A stretch of 64,000 nt of DNA from Amnibacterium sp. CER49 (GCF_029846255.1 NZ_JARVWQ010000002.1:930001-994000), one strand, 5' to 3'. Shown: positions 8,283 through 16,287, counted from the stretch's first letter. A program made the numbers and translations. The notes: generated by a model from the letters alone, not told the origin.

Positions 8283-8885
8283 ATGACGGATCCGACCGAG
8301 TCCGACATCCGGGTGCGCGGCACCCTGCAGGCCGAGGACGGCGTCGGCGTCGTCCGCATCGAGATGCCCGTCGCCGCAGACCGGGCGACCGTCTGGGCGG
8401 CGGTCACGCAGCCGGAACGGATGGCCGGCTGGGCGGGTGAGATCGGCGGCGACCTCCGCGAGGGCGGGACCTACACCGCGCACCTGTTCCCGAGCGACTG
8501 GGAGGGCGGGGGGCGGGTCGTCGCCTGCGAGCCCGGGCGCCGGTGGGTCGTCGAGGGAGCGGAGGCGGGGCGGGCACCGATGACCGACGAGCTCGTGATC
8601 GAGGCCGACGGCGCCGGCGGGTGCACGGTGGTCCTCACCGAGCGCGGCGCCGCGCTCGAGCAGGTCGAGTACTACGGCGTCGGCGTGCAGATCCACCTCG
8701 AGAACCTCGCCGCGTACCTCGCCGGCCGACCGCCCGTCGATCCGGATCCCTACTGGGCACGCCTGCTGCCCGAGTACGAGCGGCTGGCCGCGGCGCTCGG
8801 CTCGACGACGCGGAGCGCTGCGAGCCTGCGCTCGAGCAGCCGCCGCTCCGCCGCGTTGCCCGTGAGCAGCAGCGCCTCCTCGTAG
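8283..8885 (+). CDS. SRPBCC (AHSA1-like) protein, tail read through into the antisense gene
   Basis: A 200-residue protein. The SRPBCC fold is clear to about residue 175: VRIEMPVAADRATVWAAVTQ, then MAGW, GGTYTAHLF, and VVLTERGAALEQ followed by the C-terminal helix ENLAAYLAGR. The last ~25 residues are a Ser/Arg-rich tail unlike the family and lie wholly antisense to the 3' end of the sigma factor gene. The frame overlaps that gene by 136 bases. The ATG at 8283 follows a GAGAGGACC site. AHSA1-type proteins are often found near DGPF or ECF genes, which fits the following module. Confidence 0.78.
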   Translation: MTDPTESDIRVRGTLQAEDGVGVVRIEMPVAADRATVWAAVTQPERMAGWAGEIGGDLREGGTYTAHLFPSDWEGGGRVVACEPGRRWVVEGAEAGRAPMTDELVIEADGAGGCTVVLTERGAALEQVEYYGVGVQIHLENLAAYLAGRPPVDPDPYWARLLPEYERLAAALGSTTRSAASLRSSSRRSAALPVSSSASS

Positions 8886-10036
8886 GCGGCGCGTGCCTGC
8901 GTCGGCCGGCCGAGGCGGGTCAGCAGGTCCGCCCGCGCGGACGCCAGGTAGCCGTAGCCCGCGAGCACCGGCTCGGCGGCGAGACGGTCGAGCTCCTCGA
9001 GCCCCTCGGCCGGTCCGTCGGCGAAGCCGATGGCGACTGCCCGGTTCAGGGCGACGATCGGCGACGGCCAGACGTCGAGCAGCAGGTCGTACAGGCCGCG
9101 GATCTGGCGCCAGTCGGTGCCCGCCCACGTCTCGGCCTCGTCGTGCACCGCCGCGATCGCCGCCATGAGCGTGAAGCGTCCGGGACGTCCGAGCTCGAAT
9201 GCGGCCGCGAGCGCCCGCAGCCCCGCGGCGATCGCCTCGCGGTCCCACACGTCGCGATCCTGGTCCGGCAACAGCACCGGCACGCCGTCGGGGTCGACGC
9301 GGGCCGGCCGGCGCGCGTCGGTGAGCAGCACCAGCGCGAGCAGCCCGGCGACCTCCGGCTCCCGCGGCAGCAGCGCGCGCAGCAGCAGCGCGAGCTCGAG
9401 CGCCCGCTCCGAGAGGCTCCGCCGCAGCAGGCCCTCCCCGTCTGGTGCCGTGTGCCCGGTCGTGTAGACAAGGTGCACGACCGAGAGCACCGACTGCAGG
9501 CGCTCCGGGAGGTCGTCCGGCTCCGGCACGCGATACGGGATGCATGCGGCGGCGACCTTCTTCTTCGCCCGCGTGATCCGGGCCGCCATCGTCGGCTCCG
9601 CGACGAGGAACGCGCGGGCGACGTCGGCGGTCGACAGCCCGCAGACGAGCCGGAGCGTGAGCGCGACCCGGGCCTCCTCCGCGAGAGCCGGGTGGCAGCA
9701 GGTGAAGATCAGCCGCAGCCGATCGTCCGGCACCGCGCCGCGGTCGTCCGCGGGATCTGGCTCGGGCAGCAGCTGCGGCAGGGCCCGCTCGGCGACGACG
9801 GCGCGGCGCCGCAGGTCGAGCGCGCGCCGCCGAGCCGCCGTCGTGAGCCAGGCGCCGGGGCTCACCGGGATCCCTCGCTCGCCCCAGGTGGCGAGGGCCG
9901 ACGCGTAGGCGTCCTGCACCGCCTCCTCCGCGGCACCGAGATCCGGCGCGAGTCGGGCGGCCGCGGCGAGCACGAACGCCCACTCGCGGCGGTGCGCGGC
10001 GCTGACCGCCGCGGCGACCTCGGCGGACGTCGCCAC
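8750..10036 (-). CDS. ECF42-like sigma factor with C-terminal TPR-like extension (copy 1)
   Basis: A 428-residue RNA polymerase sigma factor of the COG4941/ECF42 type. The sigma-2 region (AEEAVQDAYASALATW and PGAWLTTAARRRALD) and sigma-4 region (RLIFTCCHPALAEEARVALTLR, then STADVARAFLVAEPTMAARITRAKKK) fill residues 1-180. A ~240-residue helical TPR-like extension follows. Such factors have no anti-sigma gene and are paired with DGPF/YCII proteins, as here: the YCII gene ends 2 bases before this GTG start. The final ~20 residues are antisense to the SRPBCC gene and do not look like the family end. Confidence 0.88.
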   Translation of the reverse strand: MATSAEVAAAVSAAHRREWAFVLAAAARLAPDLGAAEEAVQDAYASALATWGERGIPVSPGAWLTTAARRRALDLRRRAVVAERALPQLLPEPDPADDRGAVPDDRLRLIFTCCHPALAEEARVALTLRLVCGLSTADVARAFLVAEPTMAARITRAKKKVAAACIPYRVPEPDDLPERLQSVLSVVHLVYTTGHTAPDGEGLLRRSLSERALELALLLRALLPREPEVAGLLALVLLTDARRPARVDPDGVPVLLPDQDRDVWDREAIAAGLRALAAAFELGRPGRFTLMAAIAAVHDEAETWAGTDWRQIRGLYDLLLDVWPSPIVALNRAVAIGFADGPAEGLEELDRLAAEPVLAGYGYLASARADLLTRLGRPTQARAAYEEALLLTGNAAERRLLERRLAALRVVEPSAAASRSYSGSRRAQ

Positions 10037-10038
10037 CG

Positions 10039-10377
10039 TCAGCTCATCACCCGGATCGGGCGCACCTCGACGCCGCCGGACGGCATCGGGATCTCCTTCG
10101 CGATCGCGAGGGCCTCGTCGAGGTCCGCGGCCTCGATCACGTAGTAGCCGCCGAGCACCTCCTTCGTCTCGGCGAAGGGCCCGTCGGTCACCGCGAAGCC
10201 GCCTCCGCCGTCGGGTCGCACGGTCGTCGCCGTGGCGGCCGGCTCGAGCGCCGCGCCGCCGCGGAGCGCGCTCCCCCGCCGCTCCATGAACCGGCGGTAG
10301 GCCTCGCTGACCGTCTGCCCGGTCACCTGCTCCTCCGCCGACTCGTCACGGTGGATCAGCATCAGGTAGTTCGCCAC
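10039..10377 (-). CDS. DGPF/YCII-domain protein, partner of sigma factor copy 1
   Basis: A 112-residue YCII-related protein with the defining motif VTDGPFAETKE at about residues 62-72, followed by GGYYVIEAADLDEALAIAKEIP. These small dimeric proteins are encoded beside ECF42 sigma factors in many actinobacteria; their molecular role is not settled, but they are commonly targets or partners of the sigma factor. The ATG at 10377 is used. The stop is separated by only 2 bases from the sigma factor start, so the two genes are probably translated together. Confidence 0.88.
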   Translation of the reverse strand: MANYLMLIHRDESAEEQVTGQTVSEAYRRFMERRGSALRGGAALEPAATATTVRPDGGGGFAVTDGPFAETKEVLGGYYVIEAADLDEALAIAKEIPMPSGGVEVRPIRVMS

Positions 10378-10538
10378 GGCAGTGCTCCTTGCTCTCGTGC
10401 TCGTCGAGGACCGTCCTCACCTCTACCGACGTCGAGGGGGCGCCGGGATCGACAGCCCGCGAGAAGTCGTCCTCCGACCGATGATGCCGCGACGTCGGGC
10501 CCCGCCCCTAGGGTGCGAACGAGCGACTGGAGGGCGGT

Positions 10539-11123
10539 ATGGCGGACATCGCGGTGCATCCGGCCACCCCGGACCGCTGGCACGACGTCGCCGCCGTGTT
10601 CGGGCGCCGCGGCGAGGACGCCTCCTGGGACTGGTGCCGTGTGCTGCTCACCCCAGGTCCGCCCGGCGCGGACGGGCGCCCTGACAACCGCCGCGCCCTG
10701 CACGACGAGGTCGACGGCGGGGCGACGCCGCCGGGTCTCATCGCCTACCTCGACGGCCGTCCCGGCGGCTGGAGCCGCGTCGGCCGGCGCGACGCGTTCG
10801 TGGGCGTCACGGGCAACCGCACGCTCGCGAGGCACCTGGTGCCCGATCCGGAGACCTGGTGGGTCACCTGCTTCTCGGTGCAGACGGCGGTCCGCGGGCG
10901 CGGCGTGGCGACCGCGCTGCTCGCCGCCGACGTGGCGCACGCGAGCGCGCACGGCGCGAGCGCCGTCGAGGGGTACCCGGTCGACGTGGAGCACCTCGCC
11001 GCTCGCAAGGTGGGCGCGAGCGCGCTCTACACGGGCACGCAGCGGCTGTTCGAATCCGCCGGCTTCGTCGAGGTCGCCCGGCCGTCGGCGACGAGGCCGC
11101 TCATGCGCCTCGAGCTGCGCTGA
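10539..11123 (+). CDS. GNAT-like acetyltransferase
   Basis: A 194-residue protein with a GNAT core in its second half: WWVTCFSVQTAVRGRGVATALLAADV carries strand 4 and the R-G-x-G-x-A motif A, and the end (LYTGTQRLFESAGFVEVAR) is motif B. The first half has a conserved W-D-W-C-R pattern seen in a group of actinobacterial GNAT proteins of unknown acceptor. The ATG at 10539 follows CTGGAGGGCGGT. It is convergent with the second sigma factor gene and overlaps its 3' end by 23 bases. Confidence 0.78.
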   Translation: MADIAVHPATPDRWHDVAAVFGRRGEDASWDWCRVLLTPGPPGADGRPDNRRALHDEVDGGATPPGLIAYLDGRPGGWSRVGRRDAFVGVTGNRTLARHLVPDPETWWVTCFSVQTAVRGRGVATALLAADVAHASAHGASAVEGYPVDVEHLAARKVGASALYTGTQRLFESAGFVEVARPSATRPLMRLELR

Positions 11124-12342
11124 GCCCGTCGCGCCGTCGGGCGAGCGCGGCGGCCTCGGCGGGGTTGCCGGTGAGCGCGATCGCGCGGTCCCACGCCTCG
11201 CGCGCCTCCGCCGCGCGGTCGAGCCGCCGCAGCAGGTCGGCGCGGGCGGCGTGCAGCGCGGGATACGCGTCGAGGCGGTCGCCGAGCCGGTCGACGAGGG
11301 CGAGCGCGACGGCCGGCCCGTCGAGTTCCGCGATCGCCACCGCGCGGTTCAGCGCGACGACCGGCGACGGGTCGAGCCGCACGAGCTGGTCGTAGAGCGC
11401 CACGATCTGGCTCCAGTCCGTCGCCGCGACGTCCGTGGCGGACGTGTGCACCGCGTTGATCGCCGCGAGCACCTGGTACGGCCCGGGCGGCTCCCCGGTC
11501 GCGAGGCGTGCGCGCACGAGCCGGTGCCCCTCGTCGATCAGCGCGGCGTCCCAACGGCCGCGGTCCTGCTCGGCGAGCGGCACGAGGCCGCCGTCCGGCG
11601 ACAGCCGCGAGGGCCGGCGCGCCTCGGTGAGCAGCAGCAGCGCGAGCAGCCCGGTCGCCTCGCCGTCGTCGGGCAGCAGCCCGTGCACGAGCCGCGCGAG
11701 GCGGATCGCCTCGGCGGTGAGGTCCTCACGGATCGGATCCGTGCCCGGCCCGGACGCGAGGTAGCCCTCGTTGAAGACGAGGTAGAGCACGGCGAGCACC
11801 CCGGACACGCGCGCCGGCAGGTCCGCGGCGGACGGCACGCGGTACGGGATCCGAGTCGCCCGGATCTTGCCCTTCGCCCGGGTGATGCGCTGCCCGATCG
11901 TCGTCTCGGGCACGAGGAACGCGCGGGCGATCTCCGGCACGGTGAGGCCGCCGACCATGCGCAGGGTCAGCGCGAGCCGCGCCTCGAGCGCGAGGGCCGG
12001 GTGGCAGCAGGTGAAGAGCAGCCGCAGCCGGTCGTCCTCGACGGCGCCGATCGGCTCCGGCGGGTCGTCGTCGCGCAGCATCTCCGCCTCCTGGTGCTTC
12101 TCGTCGCGCCGGGACTCCCGGCGGATCCGGTCGATCGCCCGGCGGGTGGCGGTGGTCGTCAGCCAGGCCCCCGGGTTCGGCGGCACGCCGTCGTCGGGCC
12201 ACCGCTCGACGGCGACCGCGAACGCCTCCGCCGTGGCCTCCTCGGCGACGTCGAGGTCGCCGAAGCGCCGGGTGAGGGCGGCGAGCACCCGGCTCCACTC
12301 CTCCGAATGGGCTCTCGCGATCGCCGCCCGCGCGTCCGTCAC
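11101..12342 (-). CDS. ECF42-like sigma factor with C-terminal TPR-like extension (copy 2)
   Basis: A 413-residue paralogue of the sigma factor at 8750. Sigma-2 (VAEEATAEAFAVAVERW, PGAWLTTTATRRAIDRI) and sigma-4 (RLLFTCCHPALALEARLALTLR, then TVPEIARAFLVPETTIGQRITRAKGK) are followed by the long helical extension with ALNRAVAIAELDG. The GTG at 12342 overlaps the TGA of the upstream DGPF gene (GTGA), a strong sign of coupling. No anti-sigma factor is adjacent. Two such modules within 4 kb, not in direct tandem (a GNAT gene lies between), suggest duplication with divergence or two acquisitions. Confidence 0.9.
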   Translation of the reverse strand: MTDARAAIARAHSEEWSRVLAALTRRFGDLDVAEEATAEAFAVAVERWPDDGVPPNPGAWLTTTATRRAIDRIRRESRRDEKHQEAEMLRDDDPPEPIGAVEDDRLRLLFTCCHPALALEARLALTLRMVGGLTVPEIARAFLVPETTIGQRITRAKGKIRATRIPYRVPSAADLPARVSGVLAVLYLVFNEGYLASGPGTDPIREDLTAEAIRLARLVHGLLPDDGEATGLLALLLLTEARRPSRLSPDGGLVPLAEQDRGRWDAALIDEGHRLVRARLATGEPPGPYQVLAAINAVHTSATDVAATDWSQIVALYDQLVRLDPSPVVALNRAVAIAELDGPAVALALVDRLGDRLDAYPALHAARADLLRRLDRAAEAREAWDRAIALTGNPAEAAALARRRDGLSAARGA

Positions 12343-12662
12343 AGGAACGGCCGCACCTCCACCTTGCGGTTGCACGCCTTCGACCCCTCGGTCGCGAGGG
12401 CGAGCACCTCGTCGAGATCCGCGGCCTCGATGATCCAGAAGCCGGCGAGCCACTCCTTCGTCTCGACGAACGGCCCGTCGGTGACGAGCCCGCGGCCCTC
12501 GCGGTTGTCGATGGTCGTGGCGTTCTCGGTCGAGCCGAGGCCTCCGGCGAACACCCAGTGCCCGTCGGCCTGGAGGCGGTCGTTGAAGGCGTCGATCGCG
12601 GTCGCCTCGTCGGAGGTGGCACGGCCCGCGCCGTCGTCGATCACGGAAACGAGGTATCGCAT
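12339..12662 (-). CDS. DGPF/YCII-domain protein, partner of sigma factor copy 2
   Basis: A 107-residue DGPF protein. The motif VTDGPFVETKE is at about residues 60-70, followed by AGFWIIEAADLDEVLALA. The ATG at 12662 is used. The stop overlaps the sigma factor GTG by 4 bases. It is clearly related to the partner of copy 1 but differs in the N-terminal half, so each sigma factor has its own partner. Confidence 0.9.
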   Translation of the reverse strand: MRYLVSVIDDGAGRATSDEATAIDAFNDRLQADGHWVFAGGLGSTENATTIDNREGRGLVTDGPFVETKEWLAGFWIIEAADLDEVLALATEGSKACNRKVEVRPFL

Positions 12663-12771
12663 CGGGTTCTCTCCTGCGGTCCGGGGCGCCCCTTCTGGCG
12701 CCCGCTCACCATCTCAACGAACGGGCCGCGACGGATCCGACATGCCTGCTGAGGATTCTTCGCGGCCGGCG

Positions 12772-13338
12772 TCAGGTCGGGATCTCGAGGTCCGGATCGG
12801 GCGGAGCGGTCGGCCGGACGATCTCGCTCCCCGGTGCCGGAGCGTTCTCCGCTGGTGGCGCTCCGTCCTGCCGTCGCGCCCCGCGGACACGCGCGAGCTC
12901 GTCGCGACCGTTCTGCGCGAGCAGCACCGCCGCGCCGCCCGCGAGGGCCGCCACGACGACCGCCGATCGCGCGTAGCCGATGCGGTTGCCGAGCCCGCGC
13001 CAGAGCGCGATGCCGGTGAACAGCACCGCGGTGTTACCGGCCGCCGCCGCGCCGCCGAGCAGCCCGACGCCCCTCGCGGCCTGCTTCGCCGAGTCGGTGA
13101 TCTCGCTCCGGGCGGCGCGCACCTCGTCGCGGACGAGGTCGGACACGTTCTGCCCGAGGCCGCCGACGAGGCCGCCGAGCGCGGCGGCACCGACCCGCGC
13201 CGCCGGAGCGGCGTCGCCCTCGGCACGGGCCGCGGCGAGCTCCTGCCGCACGCGGTCGGACACGCTCTGCCCGACGCCGCTCACGATGCCGCCCAGCGCC
13301 GCCGCCGCAGCGCGTCGCGCCGGCTTCCCGTCGCTCAT
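12772..13338 (-). CDS. Holin-X/DUF1469-like membrane protein with an internal repeat
   Basis: A 188-residue protein. Two adjacent repeats occupy residues ~8-75: AALGGIVSGVGQSVSDRVRQE and, about 38 residues later, AALGGLVGGLGQNVSDLVRDE. Two hydrophobic helices follow (about 88-106 and 114-133), then a Pro/acid-rich tail. The helix pair and preceding amphipathic region resemble the actinobacterial putative holin-X superfamily, which is usually a general membrane protein and not a phage lysis factor. The ATG at 13338 has a GGGGG run 4-8 bases upstream. No phage genes are nearby. Confidence 0.65.
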   Translation of the reverse strand: MSDGKPARRAAAAALGGIVSGVGQSVSDRVRQELAAARAEGDAAPAARVGAAALGGLVGGLGQNVSDLVRDEVRAARSEITDSAKQAARGVGLLGGAAAAGNTAVLFTGIALWRGLGNRIGYARSAVVVAALAGGAAVLLAQNGRDELARVRGARRQDGAPPAENAPAPGSEIVRPTAPPDPDLEIPT

Positions 13339-13438
13339 GTACCGCCCCCTTCGCATCGTCACCGCACCCGCGGCGGAGCCAGCCTTCCGCGTCGACCGGG
13401 GAGCGACATGGGAGGGCTCGACAGCGACCGGTTAGCGT

Positions 13439-14092
13439 GTGCCCGTGCCCTCCCTCCTGCGCATCGACGCCTCCATCGACGAGCACGGGTCGCGCTCACG
13501 CGCGATCACGACCGCGTTCGCCGACGCCTGGGCTGAGCGCGGCCCGGCGTTCACGACGACGGCGCTCGACCTGCACCGCGAGCCGGTGCCGCATCTCCCG
13601 GACCCCGCCCTGCACTGGGCGCCCTCGCTGCGGCAGCCTGGTGCCGCCCCGTCGCCCGAGGCGGAGGCGGTGCAGCAGCGGATCCTCGCGCAGCTGCTCG
13701 AGGCCGACGTGCTGCTGCTCGGTGCCCCGCTCTACAACTACTCGCTGCCGTCGACGCTGAAGGCGTGGCTCGACCACGTGCACGTGCCGGGCACGACCAC
13801 GCCCTTCGGCGACCTGGACACGCGCCCGATGGCCGGCCGGGACGCGGTGGTCGTCTCGAGCCGCGGCGGCTCCTACGACCCGGGCTCGCCCACCGAGGGC
13901 TGGGACCACGCGGTGCCGCCGCTGCAGATCGTGCTCGGCGAGGCCCTCGGGATGCGGGTGCACGTCATCACCACGAGCCTCACGCTCGCCGGCAGCATCC
14001 CGGCCATGGCCGAGCACGCCGCTCGCGCCGACGAGGAGTTCGCGCAGGCGACCGCGGCGGCCGTCGTGCTCGCCCGCACCCTGCCCGCCTGA
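13439..14092 (+). CDS. azoR: FMN-dependent NADH azoreductase / NAD(P)H quinone oxidoreductase
   Basis: A 217-residue flavodoxin-fold oxidoreductase of the AzoR type. The FMN phosphate region is RIDASIDEHGSRSR near the N-terminus; the FMN ring-binding PLYNYSLPSTLKAWLDH at about residues 101-117 is nearly diagnostic, and VVVSSRGGSY follows. It reduces quinones or azo compounds with NAD(P)H in the cytosol. GTG codons at 13439 and 13445 could each start it. A DGPF gene follows 17 bases later on the same strand, probably in one operon. Confidence 0.88.
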   Translation: MPVPSLLRIDASIDEHGSRSRAITTAFADAWAERGPAFTTTALDLHREPVPHLPDPALHWAPSLRQPGAAPSPEAEAVQQRILAQLLEADVLLLGAPLYNYSLPSTLKAWLDHVHVPGTTTPFGDLDTRPMAGRDAVVVSSRGGSYDPGSPTEGWDHAVPPLQIVLGEALGMRVHVITTSLTLAGSIPAMAEHAARADEEFAQATAAAVVLARTLPA

Positions 14093-14109
14093 TCCGATCG
14101 GAGCGACCG

Positions 14110-14460
14110 ATGCCGCAGTACGCCGTGCTCATCTGGGCGGCCGACTCCGCTCACGCGCCCGAGGCGACCTCCGACGACCTGGCGGAGAGCGACGAGCACG
14201 CGGCACGGCTGCGCGAGACGGGCACGATGACCGCCGCCTACGCCTTCACCCCGCGCGAGCACGCCGTGTCGATCCGCGCCGAGGGCGTGACGCCCGGCCC
14301 CTTCGTCGACGCCGAGCAGGCGATCGCGGGGCTCTTCGTGCTCGAGGCGCCCGACCTCGACACCGCGCTCGAGCTCGCCGCGTCGACCCCGGCGGTCCGC
14401 AGCGGCGGCGGCGTCGAGGTGCGGCCGATCCACAGCGGCGGCCCGGTCGAGGCCGGCTGA
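14110..14460 (+). CDS. DGPF/YCII-domain protein without a sigma partner
   Basis: A 116-residue YCII-type protein, the third in the window. The usual TDGPF is changed to TPGPF (VTPGPFVDAEQAIAGLFVLEAPDLDTALELA) at about residues 63-67, so the acidic residue of the motif is replaced by Pro. The ATG at 14110 lies 17 bases after the azoreductase stop. No sigma factor gene is on its strand; the nearest ECF42 module ends 1.4 kb away. It may be regulated by one of those factors. Confidence 0.8.
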   Translation: MPQYAVLIWAADSAHAPEATSDDLAESDEHAARLRETGTMTAAYAFTPREHAVSIRAEGVTPGPFVDAEQAIAGLFVLEAPDLDTALELAASTPAVRSGGGVEVRPIHSGGPVEAG

Positions 14461-14502
14461 CCTCGGGTCCTGTCGGTGCCCGGTCCCTACCCTGAGGGGC
14501 CG

Positions 14503-15054
14503 ATGCCCACTCCGCCCGCCTCCTGCGTGATCCCGGGCTGCGCCGCGCCCGTGTCGCGGCCGGACCTGCTGCCGCTCTGCACCGAGCACCTCGCGTCCGC
14601 CGCCGAGCTGCACGCCCAGCGCTTCGGCACCCCGGACCTGCTGCCGGTGCCGTGCGTGCTCTGCGGATCCCGGCTCGGCGTGCGCTTCCCGTCCGGCTGG
14701 GCCTGCGCGGTGTGCGAGTGGCCGCACGGCGAGGTCCCCGACGGCGAGCTGCCGCCGCCCCGCGTCGACGTCGTCTACTACCTCCGCTTCCGCGATCGCG
14801 TGAAGATCGGCACGACGAGCAACCCGCGGCAGCGCTTCGCCGCGATCCGGCACGAAGAGCTGCTCGCGTTCGAGCGCGGCGACCGCCGGGTCGAGCAGCG
14901 TCGACACGGCGAGTTCGCCGACGAGCGGCAGGGCACGAGCGAGTGGTTCGACCTCTCCGACCGGCTCCGCGCGCACATCGACGTGCTCGCAGGCGGCGTC
15001 GACCCGTGGGACCGCTGGCGCCGCTGGGTGGCCGAGGCGACCGCCGTCCGGTGA
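14503..15054 (+). CDS. Zinc-ribbon plus GIY-YIG-like (T5orf172/MUG113) protein
   Basis: A 183-residue protein. Residues 1-80 carry two metal-binding patterns: Cys-x4-Cys with a later C-T-E-H, and Cys-x-x-Cys ... Cys-x-x-Cys (CVLCG, CAVCEW). Residues 87-150 match the T5orf172 version of the GIY-YIG nuclease fold: VVYYLRFRDRVKIGTTSNPRQRF, a Glu in RRVEQRRHGEF and the EWFDL end. It is therefore a possible DNA-binding or DNA-cutting protein. The ATG at 14503 follows GAGGGG. The next gene overlaps it by 4 bases. It is not next to any recognised mobile element or restriction gene. Confidence 0.7.
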   Translation: MPTPPASCVIPGCAAPVSRPDLLPLCTEHLASAAELHAQRFGTPDLLPVPCVLCGSRLGVRFPSGWACAVCEWPHGEVPDGELPPPRVDVVYYLRFRDRVKIGTTSNPRQRFAAIRHEELLAFERGDRRVEQRRHGEFADERQGTSEWFDLSDRLRAHIDVLAGGVDPWDRWRRWVAEATAVR

Positions 15055-15368
15055 CGACCTCGGGTCATCGCGGGCGTCCCAGCCTGCTGCCCGATGCTGT
15101 CGTGGTGCGACGGAGCAGGGCGGCCGGGATGACGGTCGAGGAGGCGCAGCGCATCGCCGAGCGGGCCGACCGCGGCGAGCTCGACCTCGGCGACCCGGAC
15201 ATCGCGCGAGCGGTGAACGAGGCACGGCGTCGGCTCGTGCGGGCGAGCGTGTGGGGCCGGACGGATGAGGAGCGCCGCCGCACCCGCGGCACCGTGCTCG
15301 TCATGAGCGGCGCGGTGCTGCTCTTCGTGCTCGGGCTCACCCTCGCGATCGCGCTGCCGCGTCCCTGA
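15051..15368 (+). CDS. Small protein with one C-terminal membrane helix
   Basis: A 105-residue protein that starts with a GTG overlapping the previous stop (GTGA), so it is likely translated with the GIY-YIG-like gene. A polar, Arg-rich region with a helical M-T-V-E-E-A-Q-R stretch (about 27-60) is followed by one hydrophobic helix (about 80-101). An ATG at 15129 is the alternative start. I do not recognise a family. Confidence 0.55.
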   Translation: MTTSGHRGRPSLLPDAVVVRRSRAAGMTVEEAQRIAERADRGELDLGDPDIARAVNEARRRLVRASVWGRTDEERRRTRGTVLVMSGAVLLFVLGLTLAIALPRP

Positions 15369-15386
15369 TGTTCAGGAAGCAGAGCC

Positions 15387-15788
15387 TCAGGCGAAGCGGC
15401 CCCAGGCGTGCACGCGTCGGATCCCGGCGCGGACGCTGACGCGCGGCCGCTCCCGGTCCGGGTAGGCGCTGCCCGTGTAGTGGGTGGCGAGCGCGTCGAT
15501 GTCGGCGAGGTCCGCGTCGTCGTCGATGCGCGTCACGTCGAGCTGCAGGCTCACGTGCGTGCCCCAGTCGTCGCCGTCGAGCACCGTGAGGGCGACGCGC
15601 GGGTCGTCGCGGAGGTGCTGGAGGCGCATCCGGCCGCCGTCGAGGTTCAGCAGCACGAGGTCGTCGTCCTCGAGCAGGTACCAGGTGGCGACGGAGAGGG
15701 GCCGCCCGTGCGTGCCGACGGTCGCCATGACGGCGGGGTTCGGGAGGCGGAGGAAGTCGCGGACCTGGGGCGAGAGCTCGGCTGGCAC
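15387..15788 (-). CDS. Pyridoxamine-5'-phosphate-oxidase-like (PPOX/F420 class) protein
   Basis: A 133-residue split-barrel flavoprotein-like protein of the PPOX class F420-dependent type (Rv1155-like). The N-terminal FLRLPNPAVMATVGTHGRPLSVATWYLLEDD and the following LQHLRDDPRVALTVLDGDD pattern are typical. It probably binds F420 or FMN/heme in the cytosol. An F420-biosynthesis-like gene lies at 21739, which fits F420 use. The ATG at 15788 gives the family length. It is convergent with the small membrane protein gene. Confidence 0.78.
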   Translation of the reverse strand: MPAELSPQVRDFLRLPNPAVMATVGTHGRPLSVATWYLLEDDDLVLLNLDGGRMRLQHLRDDPRVALTVLDGDDWGTHVSLQLDVTRIDDDADLADIDALATHYTGSAYPDRERPRVSVRAGIRRVHAWGRFA

Positions 15789-15834
15789 GCCTCGACGGTA
15801 GAGGACGGGCCGCGTCCCGGTCTCCGGTGCGGGG

Positions 15835-16287
15835 TCAGCAGTCGCAGTGCACGCCGCGCGGCGCGGTGAGCGGATCGGCGGCCCCCCGGGTCACCCCGCC
15901 GTCGGTCTCGACGGGGAACCCCTCCCGCGCCCAGTACTCGAAGCCGCCGAGCATCTCGCGCACGGGGCGACCGAGCCGCGCGAGCTCGAGCGCCGCCCGC
16001 GTGGCACCGTTGCAGCCGGGACCCCAGCAGTAGGTCACGACCTCGAGGTCCGGGGGCAGCTCGCCGATGCGGCTCGCGATCTGCCGTGTCGGCAGGTGCA
16101 CGGCACCGGGGATCCGTCCCTGCCGCCAGGCGTCGTCGCCACGGCTGTCGAGCAGCAGGAACGGGGTGCCCGCCTCGAGCGCGGCGTGCACGTCGGCGAC
16201 GTCGGTCTCGAAGCGCAGCCGAGCGGCGAAGTGCCGCACGGCCTCCTCGTCGGGCCGGGCACCGGTGGTGGTGCCGTGCAGCGTCAT
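15835..16287 (-). CDS. Rhodanese-domain protein
   Basis: A 150-residue single rhodanese domain. DSRGDDAWRQGRIPGAVHLP is the CH2A-type region. The active-site loop TYCWGPGCNGATRAA at about residues 102-116 has the catalytic Cys. The group with C-W-G-P-x-C-N-G loops is widespread and probably transfers sulfane sulfur. The ATG at 16287 overlaps the stop of the EamA permease gene (ATGA), so the two are an operon. The protein ends in Cys-Asp-Cys. Confidence 0.85.
   Translation of the reverse strand: MTLHGTTTGARPDEEAVRHFAARLRFETDVADVHAALEAGTPFLLLDSRGDDAWRQGRIPGAVHLPTRQIASRIGELPPDLEVVTYCWGPGCNGATRAALELARLGRPVREMLGGFEYWAREGFPVETDGGVTRGAADPLTAPRGVHCDC

Noticed and set aside
12772-13338. Holin-like protein as a sign of a prophage
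   Set aside because: No other phage gene, integrase or attachment repeat is nearby; this holin-X group is a normal chromosomal membrane protein in actinobacteria.
14503-15054. GIY-YIG-like gene as part of a restriction or homing element
   Set aside because: No methyltransferase, intron boundary or flanking repeat is visible, so only a stand-alone protein can be claimed.
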